A stretch of 64,000 nt of DNA from Mesorhizobium sp. L-8-3 (GCF_016756615.1 NZ_AP023262.1:868001-932000), one strand, 5' to 3'; shown: positions 8,546-17,906, counted from the stretch's first letter. Translations and numbers: made by a program. Notes: generated from the letters alone by a model not told the origin.

Positions 8546-10369
8546 CTATTTCGGCAGGCCGGCCTTGGCAAGGCCCTCGACGAAGTGGTCCCAGTCGGAG
8601 GGGTTCTTGTAGGGCAGAACGCGCGCCTTTTGTTCCAGCGAGTATCCAGGGTTGACGGCCAGCACTTCCTCCCACAGCTTTCGGGCCTCCTCGATGCGGC
8701 CGAGATGACCATAGGCCGAGGCGAGCAAGGTGCGCGAAAGATCGGTGTTCGGCTGCCTCCGTATGCGCTCACGCAGATAACGCGCCGCCGTCTCGTAGTC
8801 GCGCTTCATGAAATAGGCGTGGCCGAGGAAATGCAGCCACATGTCCGGATAGCGCGGATCGAGCCGCACGGCCCTTTCCAGGTTCTCGACGGCGGCGTCG
8901 TGATCATGCATGTAGACCAGAATATTGCCGCGCGTAGCCAGCAGTTCCGCGTCGTTGGGCGCCAGCATCGTTGCCCGGTTTATCTCCTTGCAACAGGCCT
9001 CCATATCGCGCTTCCAGAGCAGCGCCACCGCAAGCGCCCGGCGGGCGAGCGGATCGTTCGCGTCGAGCTCGACAGCCCGGCGGGCCATCTGGAGGGCGCA
9101 GTCGATCGAGGCGTCGGGGCTGTCCGACCAGCCATTGGTGTAGGCCATGATATTGGAGAAGGCGAGACCGACGTGGGCGGAGACGAACCTCGGGTCGATC
9201 TCGCGCGCGCGCTCGAACATCGCCATTGCCCTCTCCATGTGCACCCGGTCGAGATTGTTCATGATCGTCTCCCGACCACGCAGCACCAGGTCGTAAGCCT
9301 CGACATTGGCGGAGGGCGTGCTGCCAAGCCGGTCCTTTTCCTTGAGGTCGAGACGCACCTTCAGCTCGCCGACGATGCTCATGGTGATCTCGTCCTGTAT
9401 AGCGAAGATGTCCTCCAGCACGCGATCGTAGCGTTCGGCCCAGACGTGGGCGCCGGTGCGCCCGTCGATGAGCTGGGCGGTGACGCGTACCCTGTTGCCG
9501 GCCTTGCGCACGCTTCCTTCCAGCACGTGGCGCACGCCGAGCTCGCGCGCTGCCTGTTTCACGTCGACGGCGCGGCCTTTGTAAGTGAATGAGGAGTTGC
9601 GTGCGATCACCATCAGTGAAGAGATCTTTGAAAGATCCGTGATGATGTCCTCGGTGATGCCGTCGGAGAAGTAGTCCTGATCGGCGTCTCCACTCATGTT
9701 GTCGAAGGGCAGAACGGCGATCGACGGGGCTTCGGCGATTACCTGCCGTGCCGGCCGGACGGCGACTTCCGCTTCGCCACCGGTGACAGGCTCGCCGAAA
9801 CGGACGCTGAAGGTTCTCACCGGCTCGGCCAGGTTCTTTACCTCGCGCAGGCCGCCATCCTCGAAGTCGAGGTCGAGCTTGTCTTTCACCTGGTCGTAGA
9901 CGGTCGCCGAGATGCAGATGCCGCCCGGCTGGGCAATGCCTTCAATGCGCGCCGCGACATTCACCCCGTCGCCGAAGAGGTCGTCGCCCTCGACCACCAC
10001 GTCGCCGACATTGATGCCTATGCGAAGGTACATACGCTCGCCGTCCGGGCCGCCGCCATTCGCGGCGATCTCGCGCTGTACATCGACGGCGTACTGTACC
10101 GCGTCCACGGCCGAGTGGAACTCGGCGAGAAAACCGTCCCCGGTCGACTTCACGAGCCGGCCGCCGAACTCGGGCAGGCGAGGGTTGATGATGTCGCGCT
10201 GCAGATGCGTCAGCCGCGCCAAGGTCGCGGCTTCATCAGCGCGCATCATGCGGCTGTAGCCGACAATGTCGGCCATCAGAATGGCCGCTAGCCTCCGCTG
10301 CAGGCGAAGCTGGTTCACGCGTTCGGCCCCTTCCTCGTATGATTCCTTTCGATACCTGGCGACCGGCAT
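8546..10369 (-). CDS. Class III adenylate/guanylate cyclase with TolB-like and TPR regions
   Basis: A 607-residue protein. The N-terminal class III cyclase domain (about 25-190) has metal-binding Asp34 in LMADIVGYS and Asp78 in STGDGF, plus GDGVNVAARIE. A TolB-N-like segment follows (PSIAVLPFDNMSGD, to about residue 345, ending near AQLIDGRTGAHVWAERYD). The C-terminus holds several TPR repeats (about 370-590). This architecture is common in rhizobia, often in many copies. The product (cAMP, cGMP or another cNMP) cannot be read from sequence. The ATG at 10369 has a weak ribosome site; a GTG near 10319, preceded by AGGAAGGGG, is a good alternative start that keeps the catalytic domain whole. 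Confidence 0.9.
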   Translation of the reverse strand: MPVARYRKESYEEGAERVNQLRLQRRLAAILMADIVGYSRMMRADEAATLARLTHLQRDIINPRLPEFGGRLVKSTGDGFLAEFHSAVDAVQYAVDVQREIAANGGGPDGERMYLRIGINVGDVVVEGDDLFGDGVNVAARIEGIAQPGGICISATVYDQVKDKLDLDFEDGGLREVKNLAEPVRTFSVRFGEPVTGGEAEVAVRPARQVIAEAPSIAVLPFDNMSGDADQDYFSDGITEDIITDLSKISSLMVIARNSSFTYKGRAVDVKQAARELGVRHVLEGSVRKAGNRVRVTAQLIDGRTGAHVWAERYDRVLEDIFAIQDEITMSIVGELKVRLDLKEKDRLGSTPSANVEAYDLVLRGRETIMNNLDRVHMERAMAMFERAREIDPRFVSAHVGLAFSNIMAYTNGWSDSPDASIDCALQMARRAVELDANDPLARRALAVALLWKRDMEACCKEINRATMLAPNDAELLATRGNILVYMHDHDAAVENLERAVRLDPRYPDMWLHFLGHAYFMKRDYETAARYLRERIRRQPNTDLSRTLLASAYGHLGRIEEARKLWEEVLAVNPGYSLEQKARVLPYKNPSDWDHFVEGLAKAGLPK

Positions 10370-10508
10370 AGGCGATATCCTCAGGCCGGTCGAATGGTTT
10401 CGCCCGGTTCATATGGCGGTGCCACAGCTACGGAACAAGAGCCCCAGGCGCCGAACCGGACCAGTTTTCGCCTGCCACCGGCAGGCGCAGGCGGCAGCAT
10501 GCTGACCT

Positions 10509-10985
10509 TCAGCCGGCGTTCCCGATCGGAAAACCTCGGAACGGCTTGACCTCCTTCAGCACGAAGGTCGTCTGCATTTCCTTGATGCGCGGCAGCCGTC
10601 GGACGACCTTCATCGCGAAATCCGCATAGGTGTCGAGGTCGCGTGAGACGACCTGCAAGAGGAAGTCGGCGTCGCCCGCGATGCTGTAGCAGGCGACGAC
10701 TTCGTCGAGACCCATGACATCGCGCGCGAACGCCTCTGCTTCCGTCTCGCTGTGGCTGTCGATCTTCACCCTGATGAAGGCCAGGACGCCGAGGCCGATC
10801 TTCCTGCGGTCGAGAACGGCCATGTAACTGTGGATGACACCGCTTTCCTCGAACTGCCGGACGCGCCGCCAGCAAGGGGACGTCGAAAGCCCCACCTCGC
10901 CGGCGAGCGCCTGGTTGGTCAGACGGCCGTCCCGTTGAAGCGCGGTCAGAATGCGGATATCGGCGGGCTCCAGCGAAATCGGCAT
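10509..10985 (-). CDS. Lrp/AsnC-family transcriptional regulator
   Basis: A 158-residue Lrp/AsnC regulator. The N-terminal HTH is LTNQALAGEVGLSTSPCWRRVRQFE (about 22-47), of the SxSPCWRR subtype typical of true Lrp. The C-terminal RAM domain (about 67-150) includes AFIRVKI and the AGDADFLLQVV strand. It is divergent from a DUF2000 gene across 130 bp, which is its most likely target along with its own promoter. GGGGA (11040-11044) and TCCCC (11061-11065) form an inverted pair in the gap. Confidence 0.93.
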   Translation of the reverse strand: MPISLEPADIRILTALQRDGRLTNQALAGEVGLSTSPCWRRVRQFEESGVIHSYMAVLDRRKIGLGVLAFIRVKIDSHSETEAEAFARDVMGLDEVVACYSIAGDADFLLQVVSRDLDTYADFAMKVVRRLPRIKEMQTTFVLKEVKPFRGFPIGNAG

Positions 10986-11115
10986 GTTCTACCTCACGAT
11001 CATTGCTTCTCGGAAACCTCTACCGCGCCAGCCGTCTCATGGGGAGATAAAGGTATGATTGTCCCCATGATCGGATGTAGTTTCCCCGGAAACATTCGGG
11101 GTCAGCTGGAACACC

Positions 11116-11532
11116 ATGCTTCAAGACATCCGCCTCGCCGTCGTCGTCAATCCCGACCTTCCGCTTGGTATCCTGTCCAACACGGTAGCGGCGATTTCGG
11201 TAGGCATCGGCGCCGCGCTACCGGTGCTCGGAGCTTGCCGGCTGACCGACAAAAGGCAGAACACGATCGACATCAGCTCGAATCGGCCCGTCCCGATCCT
11301 CCAGGCCGATCCGGCCACCATCAGGACGCTGATGCTGAAGGCGCTCGCGTGGCCAGAGGAGCGGGCGGTCGTTCCGTTCCCGTCTTTCGCAAGATCGCTC
11401 CATGACTACGCCGACTACGAGGCGACCTTTCCTGGACGGAACCTCGAAGAAGAGGCGATCGACGGGCTCGGCATTGCCGGCCCGGCCAAATGGGTGAAAT
11501 CGCTCACCGGCTCTCTGAAACTGCTGAGATAG
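11116..11532 (+). CDS. DUF2000 domain protein
   Basis: A 138-residue protein matching DUF2000, a family of small cytoplasmic proteins of unknown function. The diagnostic start AVVVNPDLPLGILSNTVA (residues 8-25) is present, followed by GIGAALPVLGA and a C-terminal FARSLHDYADYE segment. These proteins often sit beside Lrp-type regulators and amino-acid transporters, as here (divergent Lrp). I cannot say what reaction, if any, it catalyses. Confidence 0.82.
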   Translation: MLQDIRLAVVVNPDLPLGILSNTVAAISVGIGAALPVLGACRLTDKRQNTIDISSNRPVPILQADPATIRTLMLKALAWPEERAVVPFPSFARSLHDYADYEATFPGRNLEEEAIDGLGIAGPAKWVKSLTGSLKLLR

Positions 11533-11831
11533 CCCCTCGGCTGCCGCGCCGGTCGGACACCGGCGATCCAGCTGGCGAAGGTCACGATCTGTCTCACGAA
11601 TGAAGGCCCCCCCGGTTTCCCGGCGCCCGGAGCGGGCGGCACCCGATGATCGTCAAGGCGCCGGGCGCACCGGGATTGCTCGCCTGGATCGAACGCGTCG
11701 CGGTCGCTTGAGCTCGAGGCCGGACGGCGGCGCACCACTGCGATGTGCCGTCCATCCGTCCCGGCGGCCGCAGCGGTCGGTCCAGCCAGTGCCGCCGTAG
11801 CCGCCTGTCTCGCGGGCCGCAACAATGCGAC

Positions 11832-12602
11832 TCAGCATCCCGAGATGCGCCTGTGCACCCCGTCCAGGCTTTCCGCAAATGCATCGAACAGGTTCCGGGC
11901 CGTGAGTTCGCGCAGGACCTGCTCGTTGATGCCCCCGCGCGTCGCATATTCTCCCGCCAGGTCCATGAAGCCCGCATGCGGTGTGGTTTCGGGGGCGTGC
12001 GCCAAAGCTTTGAAAAGGCTGGCCACATAATCCCGCGCCTTGGAGTCCGCCACGCCGTGGCCCTCCAGCCATCCGTGGATTGTGTCGAGAAATTTGAAGT
12101 AGCTGGCAAATGTCGCGGTGGCGACGGCGAGGGCGTCGAACTCGCCCGCGTCCTCGACCTCGATCACCTTACCCAGCCTGCCGAACAGTTTCGCTGCGGC
12201 CGGGTCCGGCGGAAAAACGATCGTCGGTCCCTGCCTGTGCGCCACCATGGGCATGGGAAGCGCCTTCGTCACATGCTCCGCGGGAGCGATCAGGGCCGCG
12301 ACGTCCTCGCGGGAGAGCGTGGCGATCAGGCTGACGACGTGATGGCCGCGACGGAACCGCAACTCCCGGAGCACCGCATGCGCGATCTGGGGCCGGACAG
12401 CGAGCATGACGGTATCGCAATCGTCGAGGACCGCCTGGTTGTCGGTTGCGACGCGCACGTCAGGATAGCGGGACGCCAGGCCGGCGGCGATTTCTTCGTT
12501 GCGAGGCGACAGGAGAATTGTGACGGAATTGTCCGCGACGGATTTTAGGCCTGCGACGATCGCGGATGTCAGCGCGCCTGTACCGATGAAGCCGAGTTTC
12601 AT
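11832..12602 (-). CDS. Pyrroline-5-carboxylate reductase family protein
   Basis: A 256-residue protein with an N-terminal Rossmann fold (MKLGFIGTGALTSAIVAGL, GxGxxxxA type) and the ProC-like middle segment (MLAVRPQIAHAVL, about 67-79). The C-terminal helical dimerisation domain appears degenerate compared with canonical ProC, in which a highly conserved DxxTALxGSGPAYxF motif is expected. Here the matching region reads DALAVATATFASYFKF. It is probably a NADP-dependent oxidoreductase related to proline synthesis rather than the housekeeping ProC. It stands alone on the minus strand. Confidence 0.75.
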   Translation of the reverse strand: MKLGFIGTGALTSAIVAGLKSVADNSVTILLSPRNEEIAAGLASRYPDVRVATDNQAVLDDCDTVMLAVRPQIAHAVLRELRFRRGHHVVSLIATLSREDVAALIAPAEHVTKALPMPMVAHRQGPTIVFPPDPAAAKLFGRLGKVIEVEDAGEFDALAVATATFASYFKFLDTIHGWLEGHGVADSKARDYVASLFKALAHAPETTPHAGFMDLAGEYATRGGINEQVLRELTARNLFDAFAESLDGVHRRISGC

Positions 12603-12827
12603 TGGGCGTCCTTTGCCGTTGGTTTCCGCGCGATCGCCTGAACGACCGCGTGGTCGGCGGAAAGGTCAGGCGGTACGGTCAGGCATATTCGCCCGCAGCC
12701 ATTGAAACCAGCCTTTTCGTCTTCCACACTTTTGCGACGCCAGGCCGAGCGAAATCAGGCCTCCGTTGATGCCGGACCGGCTTGCGTCGGCGAGGCGTGG
12801 TTGTTCGCGCTCGCGGCAAGCCGGGTC

Positions 12828-13195
12828 TCAGCCGATCTCGGAGCGGATGCGATAGGCGCAGCGACGCGCGCCGTGGATGATGTGCTCCGTCCGTTCAATG
12901 GCGCAATCGGGCCCCAGCATTTCGCGGAAGATGGCCGACCGGCAGAAACCCCTGGCAGACGCTGGCCGCCGCGCAGATCGGACGGTGATTTTCGATCAGC
13001 AGCCAGCCTTCGCCGTCCTCGGCTCGCGATACTCCGCCATATAGCCTTCGCGCGTCCTGATATCGGCGAGCTTCGCGAGCTGTTGCCTGGCATTCTCACC
13101 TGCGGTGCCGAGCGCGCTTCGCACTTCAAATGCTGGCCGCCCTCGCCGCCGCGAACAGGCGCTTGCGTCGAAAGCCGATCGGCTCTTCGTCACCC
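12828..13195 (-). pseudogene. Remnant of Fe-S HTH regulator (SufR/COG2345-like), frameshifted
   Basis: Reading three frames in succession reconstructs the C-terminal domain of a DeoR/ArsR-like regulator that carries an Fe-S cluster. The order is LAKLADIRTREGYMAEY, then after a frameshift near 13015-13028 DGEGWLLIENHRPICAAAS and VCQGF, then after a second near 12943-12955 the segment REMLGPDCAIERTEHIIHG with the ending GARRCAYRI and a stop at 12828. The cluster cysteines (in PICAAASVC, QGFC and RRC) are still visible. The N-terminal HTH is missing: upstream sequence runs straight into the LysR gene. Two single-base indels and a lost 5' half argue for real decay rather than sequencing error. 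Confidence 0.8.
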
Positions 13196-13210
13196 GGATC
13201 TCGACGGCCC

Positions 13211-14110
13211 TCACTGGACGGCCGCCTTCATCAGGGTCTCGAGCCAATCCGCGAAAAGCTGAAGCCGGCGTGAAAGGTGCCGGCGATGGGGGTAGAGGAG
13301 TGTCATCGGCATCGACGCCGCGCGCCACGCGGGCATGACCTCGACGAGTTCGCCGGCTTCGAGGTGGCGCCTGACGTCATAGGCGGGAATCTGGATCAGG
13401 CCGAGGCCCGCCAGGCAGCAGGCGATATAGGCTTCCGCGCTGTTGACGCTGACGCGGGCGCGCATCGGGACCGAGCGCCGGATGCCGCTCTCGAGCCACT
13501 CCCACTGCTCGACACGCCCGCTCGCCGGCGAGGCGTAGTTGACTGCCCAATGAGCGTCCAGATCTGTCGGGCGCTCCGGAACGCCATGACGCTCCAGATA
13601 GGCCGCGCTGGCGACATTGATCAGCGGCAGTTCGCCGATGGTGCGCGCGATAAGCCCGGAATCGGCAAGCGGCCCCACACGCAGTACGCAATCCACGCTG
13701 CCTTCGACGAGATCGACCGGCCGGTCGCCGAGGCCGAGATCGACATCGATTTCCGGATAGCGGTCGAGAAATTGCGACAGGGCGGGAGCGACGATCAGGC
13801 GGCCGACGCGCCCCGGCACATCCACCCGCAGCTTGCCCGATGGCCGCGAAGTCGTCTGCCGGAAGAGGCTCTCGGTCTCCTCGACATCCTCGATCAGTCG
13901 CTGGCAGCGCTCATAGAAGGCGGCGCCGTCCTGCGTCGGCGAGACCTTGCGGGTCGTGCGGTGGAGGAGTCGTGTCCCGACCTGGCCTTCGAGGTCCTGC
14001 ACCGCAGCCGACACTGAGGAACGGGGGAGCCCGAGCGTGTCGGCCGCGCGCGTGAAACTCGAGCATTCGATGACGCGGGTGAAGATGCGAAACCGGTCAA
14101 TACGGTCCAA
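13211..14110 (-). CDS. LysR-family transcriptional regulator
   Basis: A LysR regulator of about 299 residues. The HTH lies at about 3-62 (CSSFTRAADTLGLPRSSVS, then LLHRTTRKVSPTQDG), of the CrgA/DmlR-like subgroup. An effector-binding domain follows. The start is probably the TTG at 14110, because GGAGGT at 14115-14120 sits at ideal distance; a TTG 12 bases further upstream is less well placed. It is divergent from an SDR gene with 137 bp between, so it probably controls that gene. The gap contains GACA-AGTCC-TGTC, a possible half of the operator. Confidence 0.9.
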   Translation of the reverse strand: MDRIDRFRIFTRVIECSSFTRAADTLGLPRSSVSAAVQDLEGQVGTRLLHRTTRKVSPTQDGAAFYERCQRLIEDVEETESLFRQTTSRPSGKLRVDVPGRVGRLIVAPALSQFLDRYPEIDVDLGLGDRPVDLVEGSVDCVLRVGPLADSGLIARTIGELPLINVASAAYLERHGVPERPTDLDAHWAVNYASPASGRVEQWEWLESGIRRSVPMRARVSVNSAEAYIACCLAGLGLIQIPAYDVRRHLEAGELVEVMPAWRAASMPMTLLYPHRRHLSRRLQLFADWLETLMKAAVQ

Positions 14111-14247
14111 GACGACCTCCAATTGTTCGTCCAGACTGACAAGTCCTGTCCGACTGGCCAGCTTTATCGTGAAATCCTAGACGGTATCGTTCCTTTATTG
14201 AAGCGGCTGCATGGCGCCGCCGCATCACCCGAAAGGAAGCCGAGGCC

Positions 14248-15021
14248 ATGGCCGACCACAGCATCAGGGGCAAGACAGTCATCATCGCCGGCGGCGCGAA
14301 GAATCTCGGCGGGCTTATCGCCCGCGACCTCGCGGCACACGGCGCCAAGGCGATCGCGATCCACTACAACAGCCCCGGCGCGAAAGCCGATGCCGAGGCG
14401 ACCGTGGCCGCGATCAAATCCGCCGGCGCGGAAGGTGTCGCCTTCCAGGCCGACCTCACCACCGCCGACGCCATGGAGAAGCTGTTTGCGGATGCCGTCG
14501 CCGCCGTCGGCCGGCCCGACATCGCCATCAACACGGTCGGCAAGGTCCTGAAGAAGCCGATCGTCGACATATCCGAAGCCGAATATGACGAGATGAGCGC
14601 GGTGAACGCCAAGGCTGCGTTCTTCTTCCTCAAGCAGGCAGGCAGGCACGTCAGGGACAACGGCAAGATCTGCACGCTGGTGACGTCGCTGCTCGGCGCA
14701 TTCACGCCCTTCTATTCGTCCTACGCCGGCACCAAGGCACCGGTCGAGCATTTCACCCGCGCCGCCTCCAAGGAATTCGGCGAGCGCGGCATATCGGTGA
14801 CCGCGATCGGCCCTGGGCCGATGGACACGCCGTTCTTCTATCCGGCCGAAGGCGCCGACGCCGTGGCCTACCACAAGACGGCCGCCGCGCTGTCGAACTT
14901 CTCGAAGACCGGTCTCACGGATATCGAGGACATCGTTCCCTATATCCGCTTCATGGTGTCGGAGGGCTGGTGGATGACCGGCCAGACCATCCTGGTCAAC
15001 GGCGGCTACACGACGAAGTGA
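14248..15021 (+). CDS. Short-chain dehydrogenase/reductase (SDR)
   Basis: A 257-residue classical SDR. It has cofactor motif GGAKNLGG (15-22), a TVG in place of the usual NAG (about 96-98), catalytic Ser in VTSLLGAF and YAGTK (Y-x3-K, about residues 165-169), then IGPGPMDTPF. The C-terminus WWMTGQTILVNGGY is typical. The natural substrate is unknown. It is the probable target of the divergent LysR gene. This LysR plus SDR pairing is a common stand-alone unit in proteobacteria. Confidence 0.92.
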   Translation: MADHSIRGKTVIIAGGAKNLGGLIARDLAAHGAKAIAIHYNSPGAKADAEATVAAIKSAGAEGVAFQADLTTADAMEKLFADAVAAVGRPDIAINTVGKVLKKPIVDISEAEYDEMSAVNAKAAFFFLKQAGRHVRDNGKICTLVTSLLGAFTPFYSSYAGTKAPVEHFTRAASKEFGERGISVTAIGPGPMDTPFFYPAEGADAVAYHKTAAALSNFSKTGLTDIEDIVPYIRFMVSEGWWMTGQTILVNGGYTTK

Positions 15022-15030
15022 TATGCCGCG

Positions 15031-15054
15031 GGCGGCCGGTGACGGCCGGCCGCC
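15031..15054 (+). terminator. GC-rich hairpin after the SDR gene
   Basis: A perfect 9-bp stem, GGCGGCCGG (15031-15039) with CCGGCCGCC (15046-15054), lies ten bases after the SDR stop. There is no T tract, so it is at best a weak or factor-assisted terminator. Confidence 0.4.
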
Positions 15055-15289
15055 ACGCGCCGGGAGATCTTCGATGTATCCCGCGAGAAAGACCCGCTAC
15101 AGCGCCGAAAAGGTCGCGCGAATTCCCTCCGTCCTCGATTTCCGGGCCGATTCCAAAGGCCGCCAGGAACAATGCTTTCGACGCGCTTTTGCACGATTGC
15201 TTCCGCGACCTGCGACATTGAACGCTCTGGTCGGTGCAAGCCTCGCTATCAGCCATGACCAGTGAGGGCGGCCATATTCTGCGGGAACC

Positions 15290-15871
15290 TTATGCCGCCG
15301 TCGCAGGCTCAGAAAGAGCAAGCGCCGCAACGAAACGATCGAGGCTCTCCTCGACGAAGGCGGCAACGTCGACCTTCGGATCGAAGCCCCACCACAAGAG
15401 GGCTCCCTGCCATACCGAGGCCATCATGAGGCCGACGTCTGACGGGGCGGAAGGGATATCAGCGAAACAGTCGTCGAGCGCCCCGGTGAGGACCGCCTTC
15501 CATGCCGCGCCGCGCGCCCGCAGGACCGGATCGCGCAGGTCCTCGCGAAGCACCAGCAGGCCCTCGGCATAGGCCTCGATGCCGCCATAGTTTCCCGACA
15601 GTCCGACCAGCAGCCGGACCGCGCCGGCCGGCGTCTTCGGCAGCGCCGTGGCAAGCCGGGCGGTCTCGCCGTCGAGTTTGTCCCAGGCATGCAACAGCGC
15701 TGCGCGCTTCAGATCCTCCTTGCTGCCGAAGCGCTGGACCAGCGTGGCGGCGGAAAGGCCGCAGGCCTTGGCCAGGCTGGCGAAGGTGAGCGCTTCAGGC
15801 CCGCCGCCATGAATGATCTTCAGCGCGGCCTCCAGGACGTCTCTGTCGGGAAGTGTCTTCGGACGGGGCAT
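15290..15871 (-). CDS. TetR-family transcriptional regulator
   Basis: A 193-residue TetR regulator. The HTH (about 10-55) is clear in LTFASLAKACGLSAATLVQRFGSKEDL. The C-terminal domain is a helical ligand-binding region with no recognised specificity. It is divergent from an SDR gene over a 92-bp AT-rich gap and is the likely repressor of that SDR. Confidence 0.92.
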   Translation of the reverse strand: MPRPKTLPDRDVLEAALKIIHGGGPEALTFASLAKACGLSAATLVQRFGSKEDLKRAALLHAWDKLDGETARLATALPKTPAGAVRLLVGLSGNYGGIEAYAEGLLVLREDLRDPVLRARGAAWKAVLTGALDDCFADIPSAPSDVGLMMASVWQGALLWWGFDPKVDVAAFVEESLDRFVAALALSEPATAA

Positions 15872-15963
15872 CTTGACATCAATTTATAACCGAATAATCA
15901 TTTATATATCCGATCTGACTGGCGGACGCCAGCCTGTTTGCGAGCTCAACCAGGAGAATTCCG
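15872..15963. promoter_or_regulatory. Divergent TetR/SDR promoter region
   Basis: The gap is strikingly AT-rich for this genome, with the stretch from about 15880 to 15910 containing TTTATAA and ATTTATATA on either side of CCGAATAATC. A TetR dimer site overlapping both promoters is likely here, but the symmetry is imperfect. AGGAGA before 15964 is the SDR ribosome site. Confidence 0.45.
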
Positions 15964-16872
15964 ATGACTCTGCAGGGAAAAATCGCTCTCGTCGCGGGTG
16001 CTACCCGCGGCGCCGGACGCGGCATCGCGGTCGAGTTGGGTGCTGCCGGCGCCACCGTCTATGTGACCGGTCGCACGACGCGCCACCGGCAATCCGAATA
16101 TGCCCGGCCCGAGACGATCGAGGAGACGGCCGAACTCGTCTCGGCGGCCGGCGGCAAGGGCATCGCGATCCGTGTCGACCATCTTGTCGTCGAAGAGGTG
16201 CGTGAGCTGGTCGCGCGCATCCGCGCCGAGCAGCACCGGCTCGACATCCTCGTCAACGACATCTGGGGCGGCGAGACGCTGTTCGAATGGAACAAGCCGG
16301 TCTGGGAACACAATCTGGAGAACGGACTCAGGATGCTGCGGCTCGGTATCGACACGCATCTGATCACCGCGCATCACGCATTGCCGCTGATGATCGAGCG
16401 GCCGGGCGGCCTGCTGGTCGAGGTGACCGACGGCACCGCCGCCTACAATGCAGAGCACTACCGCCTCTCGCCTTTCTACGATCTTGCCAAGGTTGCGGTG
16501 AACCGCATGGGCTGGGCGCATGCCAAGGACCTCGCCCCGCATGGCGCGACCTCGGTATCGATCACACCCGGCTGGCTCCGTTCGGAGATGATGCTGGGGT
16601 ATTACGGCGTCGAAGAGAAGAACTGGCGCGATGCCACCGCCAAGGTTCCGCATTTCGTGGTCTCGGAAACGCCGCGCTTCGTCGGACGCGCGGTCGCAGC
16701 ACTCGCCGCCGATCCGGATCGGGCGCGGTGGAACGGCCAGTCGCTGTCCAGCGGCGGGCTGGCCCAGGTCTACGGCTTCACGGATCTCGACGGGTCGCGG
16801 CCCGACGCCTGGCGCTATGTGGTCGAGGTCCAGGATGCGGGCAAGCCGGCGGACGCGACAGGTTACCGATAG
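15964..16872 (+). CDS. SDR family oxidoreductase (DHRS1-like)
   Basis: A 302-residue SDR, longer than a classical one. Cofactor motif GATRGAGRG (about 12-20), then VTGRTTRHR and a DILVNDIWGG segment that replaces the common NAG with NDIWGG. The active site is FYDLAK (Y-x3-K). These features match the DHRS1-like subgroup, often labelled SDR with unknown substrate. It is divergent from a TetR gene and convergent with the DUF3616 gene 20 bases away. Confidence 0.88.
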   Translation: MTLQGKIALVAGATRGAGRGIAVELGAAGATVYVTGRTTRHRQSEYARPETIEETAELVSAAGGKGIAIRVDHLVVEEVRELVARIRAEQHRLDILVNDIWGGETLFEWNKPVWEHNLENGLRMLRLGIDTHLITAHHALPLMIERPGGLLVEVTDGTAAYNAEHYRLSPFYDLAKVAVNRMGWAHAKDLAPHGATSVSITPGWLRSEMMLGYYGVEEKNWRDATAKVPHFVVSETPRFVGRAVAALAADPDRARWNGQSLSSGGLAQVYGFTDLDGSRPDAWRYVVEVQDAGKPADATGYR

Positions 16873-16892
16873 GCCGCCGCACCTGACGACAT

Positions 16893-17906
16893 TCAAGGCG
16901 GGTCGGCGCTGAATTCCATCGGGCCGCCATTCATCTTGCCGTCGAACAGGACGAGGAAGCGATAGGCAGGTCCCTCATCCTGCAGCGTCAGCAGAACCTC
17001 CGCCTTGTCGTCGGGGCCGAGCCCCGGAAGGGCGCCGAGGGCGGTCGGTGCCTCGCCGGGCTTGCCGGTCCAGAACCAGACCGAAGGCGAGGGCGGATCC
17101 TCGCAGGTCGGGTTTCTGTCGTCGTCGCTTCGGCCTGCAAGGACGAGAACGCCACCGGAGACCGCGGCGAGATCGCGAATGCCGACGCAATCGCCGAGCG
17201 GCAGCGGATCGACGGTCGCTGGCGGCGGCGTGGTTCCGAACAGGTCCGCGGCCGCCACCCGCATCACGAAAGCCTCGCCGTCGATCGAAGGTCCCCGCAG
17301 GCCGAGCAGCATGTCGCCATTCAGGAATGCGATCCCCTCGATCGTAACGCCGTTCTCGTCGAGCGGCTTCTCCGCATGGTCGGCGAATTCAGCCTTCAGG
17401 GTCTCCCGCAACAGATCGGTTCGCTGGATTTCGGCGGCCGGCGTGTCGTCGTCGAAATGGAATGTCGGGCGCCCGCTGTGCGGATCGACCGGAAACCGCA
17501 CCAGGAAGAATGCGGAGAGCCGGAGCGCGCCCTGCCGCCCGAGTCCATGGGATCCCACAACATAGAAATGGCCGTTCGGATCCATTGCCGTTGCCGGCAC
17601 ATAGGCCGCGCCCTCGGCATCCAGCTCCTTCATCTCGACGCCGCCGATTGTGCCGGGAAGCAGCCTGATGACCTCGGTCGGCACGATCGTGTCGTGGCCG
17701 AGATCGAAGAATTGCGCGTATTTCTTCTCGTCATTTACGGCGAGACAACGCCCTGCGACGCAGGCAGCGCCGCTGATCGACAGGCGTGCGTCGTCATCCT
17801 TGGCGAATTCGGGCACCACGGTCCAGCTTTCGCCCGACGGAACAATGTCCGCGCGGGCCGTTCCCATCGGCAACAGGACGACAAGCGCGACCGCAACAAG
17901 ACGCAT
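16893..17906 (-). CDS. DUF3616 domain secreted protein
   Basis: A 337-residue exported protein. A signal peptide covers residues 1-20 (MRLVAVALVVLLPMGTARA). The rest resembles DUF3616, a beta-propeller-like family: SISGAACVAGRCLAVNDE near the N-terminus, DAEGAAYV and IEGIAFLNGDMLLGLRGP later, and RDLAAVSGGVLVLAG toward the end. Function unknown; these proteins are often described as periplasmic or extracellular. I chose the ATG at 17906, where GGAGG lies five bases upstream, over the ATG four codons earlier that overlaps the ribosome site. Confidence 0.82.
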   Translation of the reverse strand: MRLVAVALVVLLPMGTARADIVPSGESWTVVPEFAKDDDARLSISGAACVAGRCLAVNDEKKYAQFFDLGHDTIVPTEVIRLLPGTIGGVEMKELDAEGAAYVPATAMDPNGHFYVVGSHGLGRQGALRLSAFFLVRFPVDPHSGRPTFHFDDDTPAAEIQRTDLLRETLKAEFADHAEKPLDENGVTIEGIAFLNGDMLLGLRGPSIDGEAFVMRVAAADLFGTTPPPATVDPLPLGDCVGIRDLAAVSGGVLVLAGRSDDDRNPTCEDPPSPSVWFWTGKPGEAPTALGALPGLGPDDKAEVLLTLQDEGPAYRFLVLFDGKMNGGPMEFSADPP

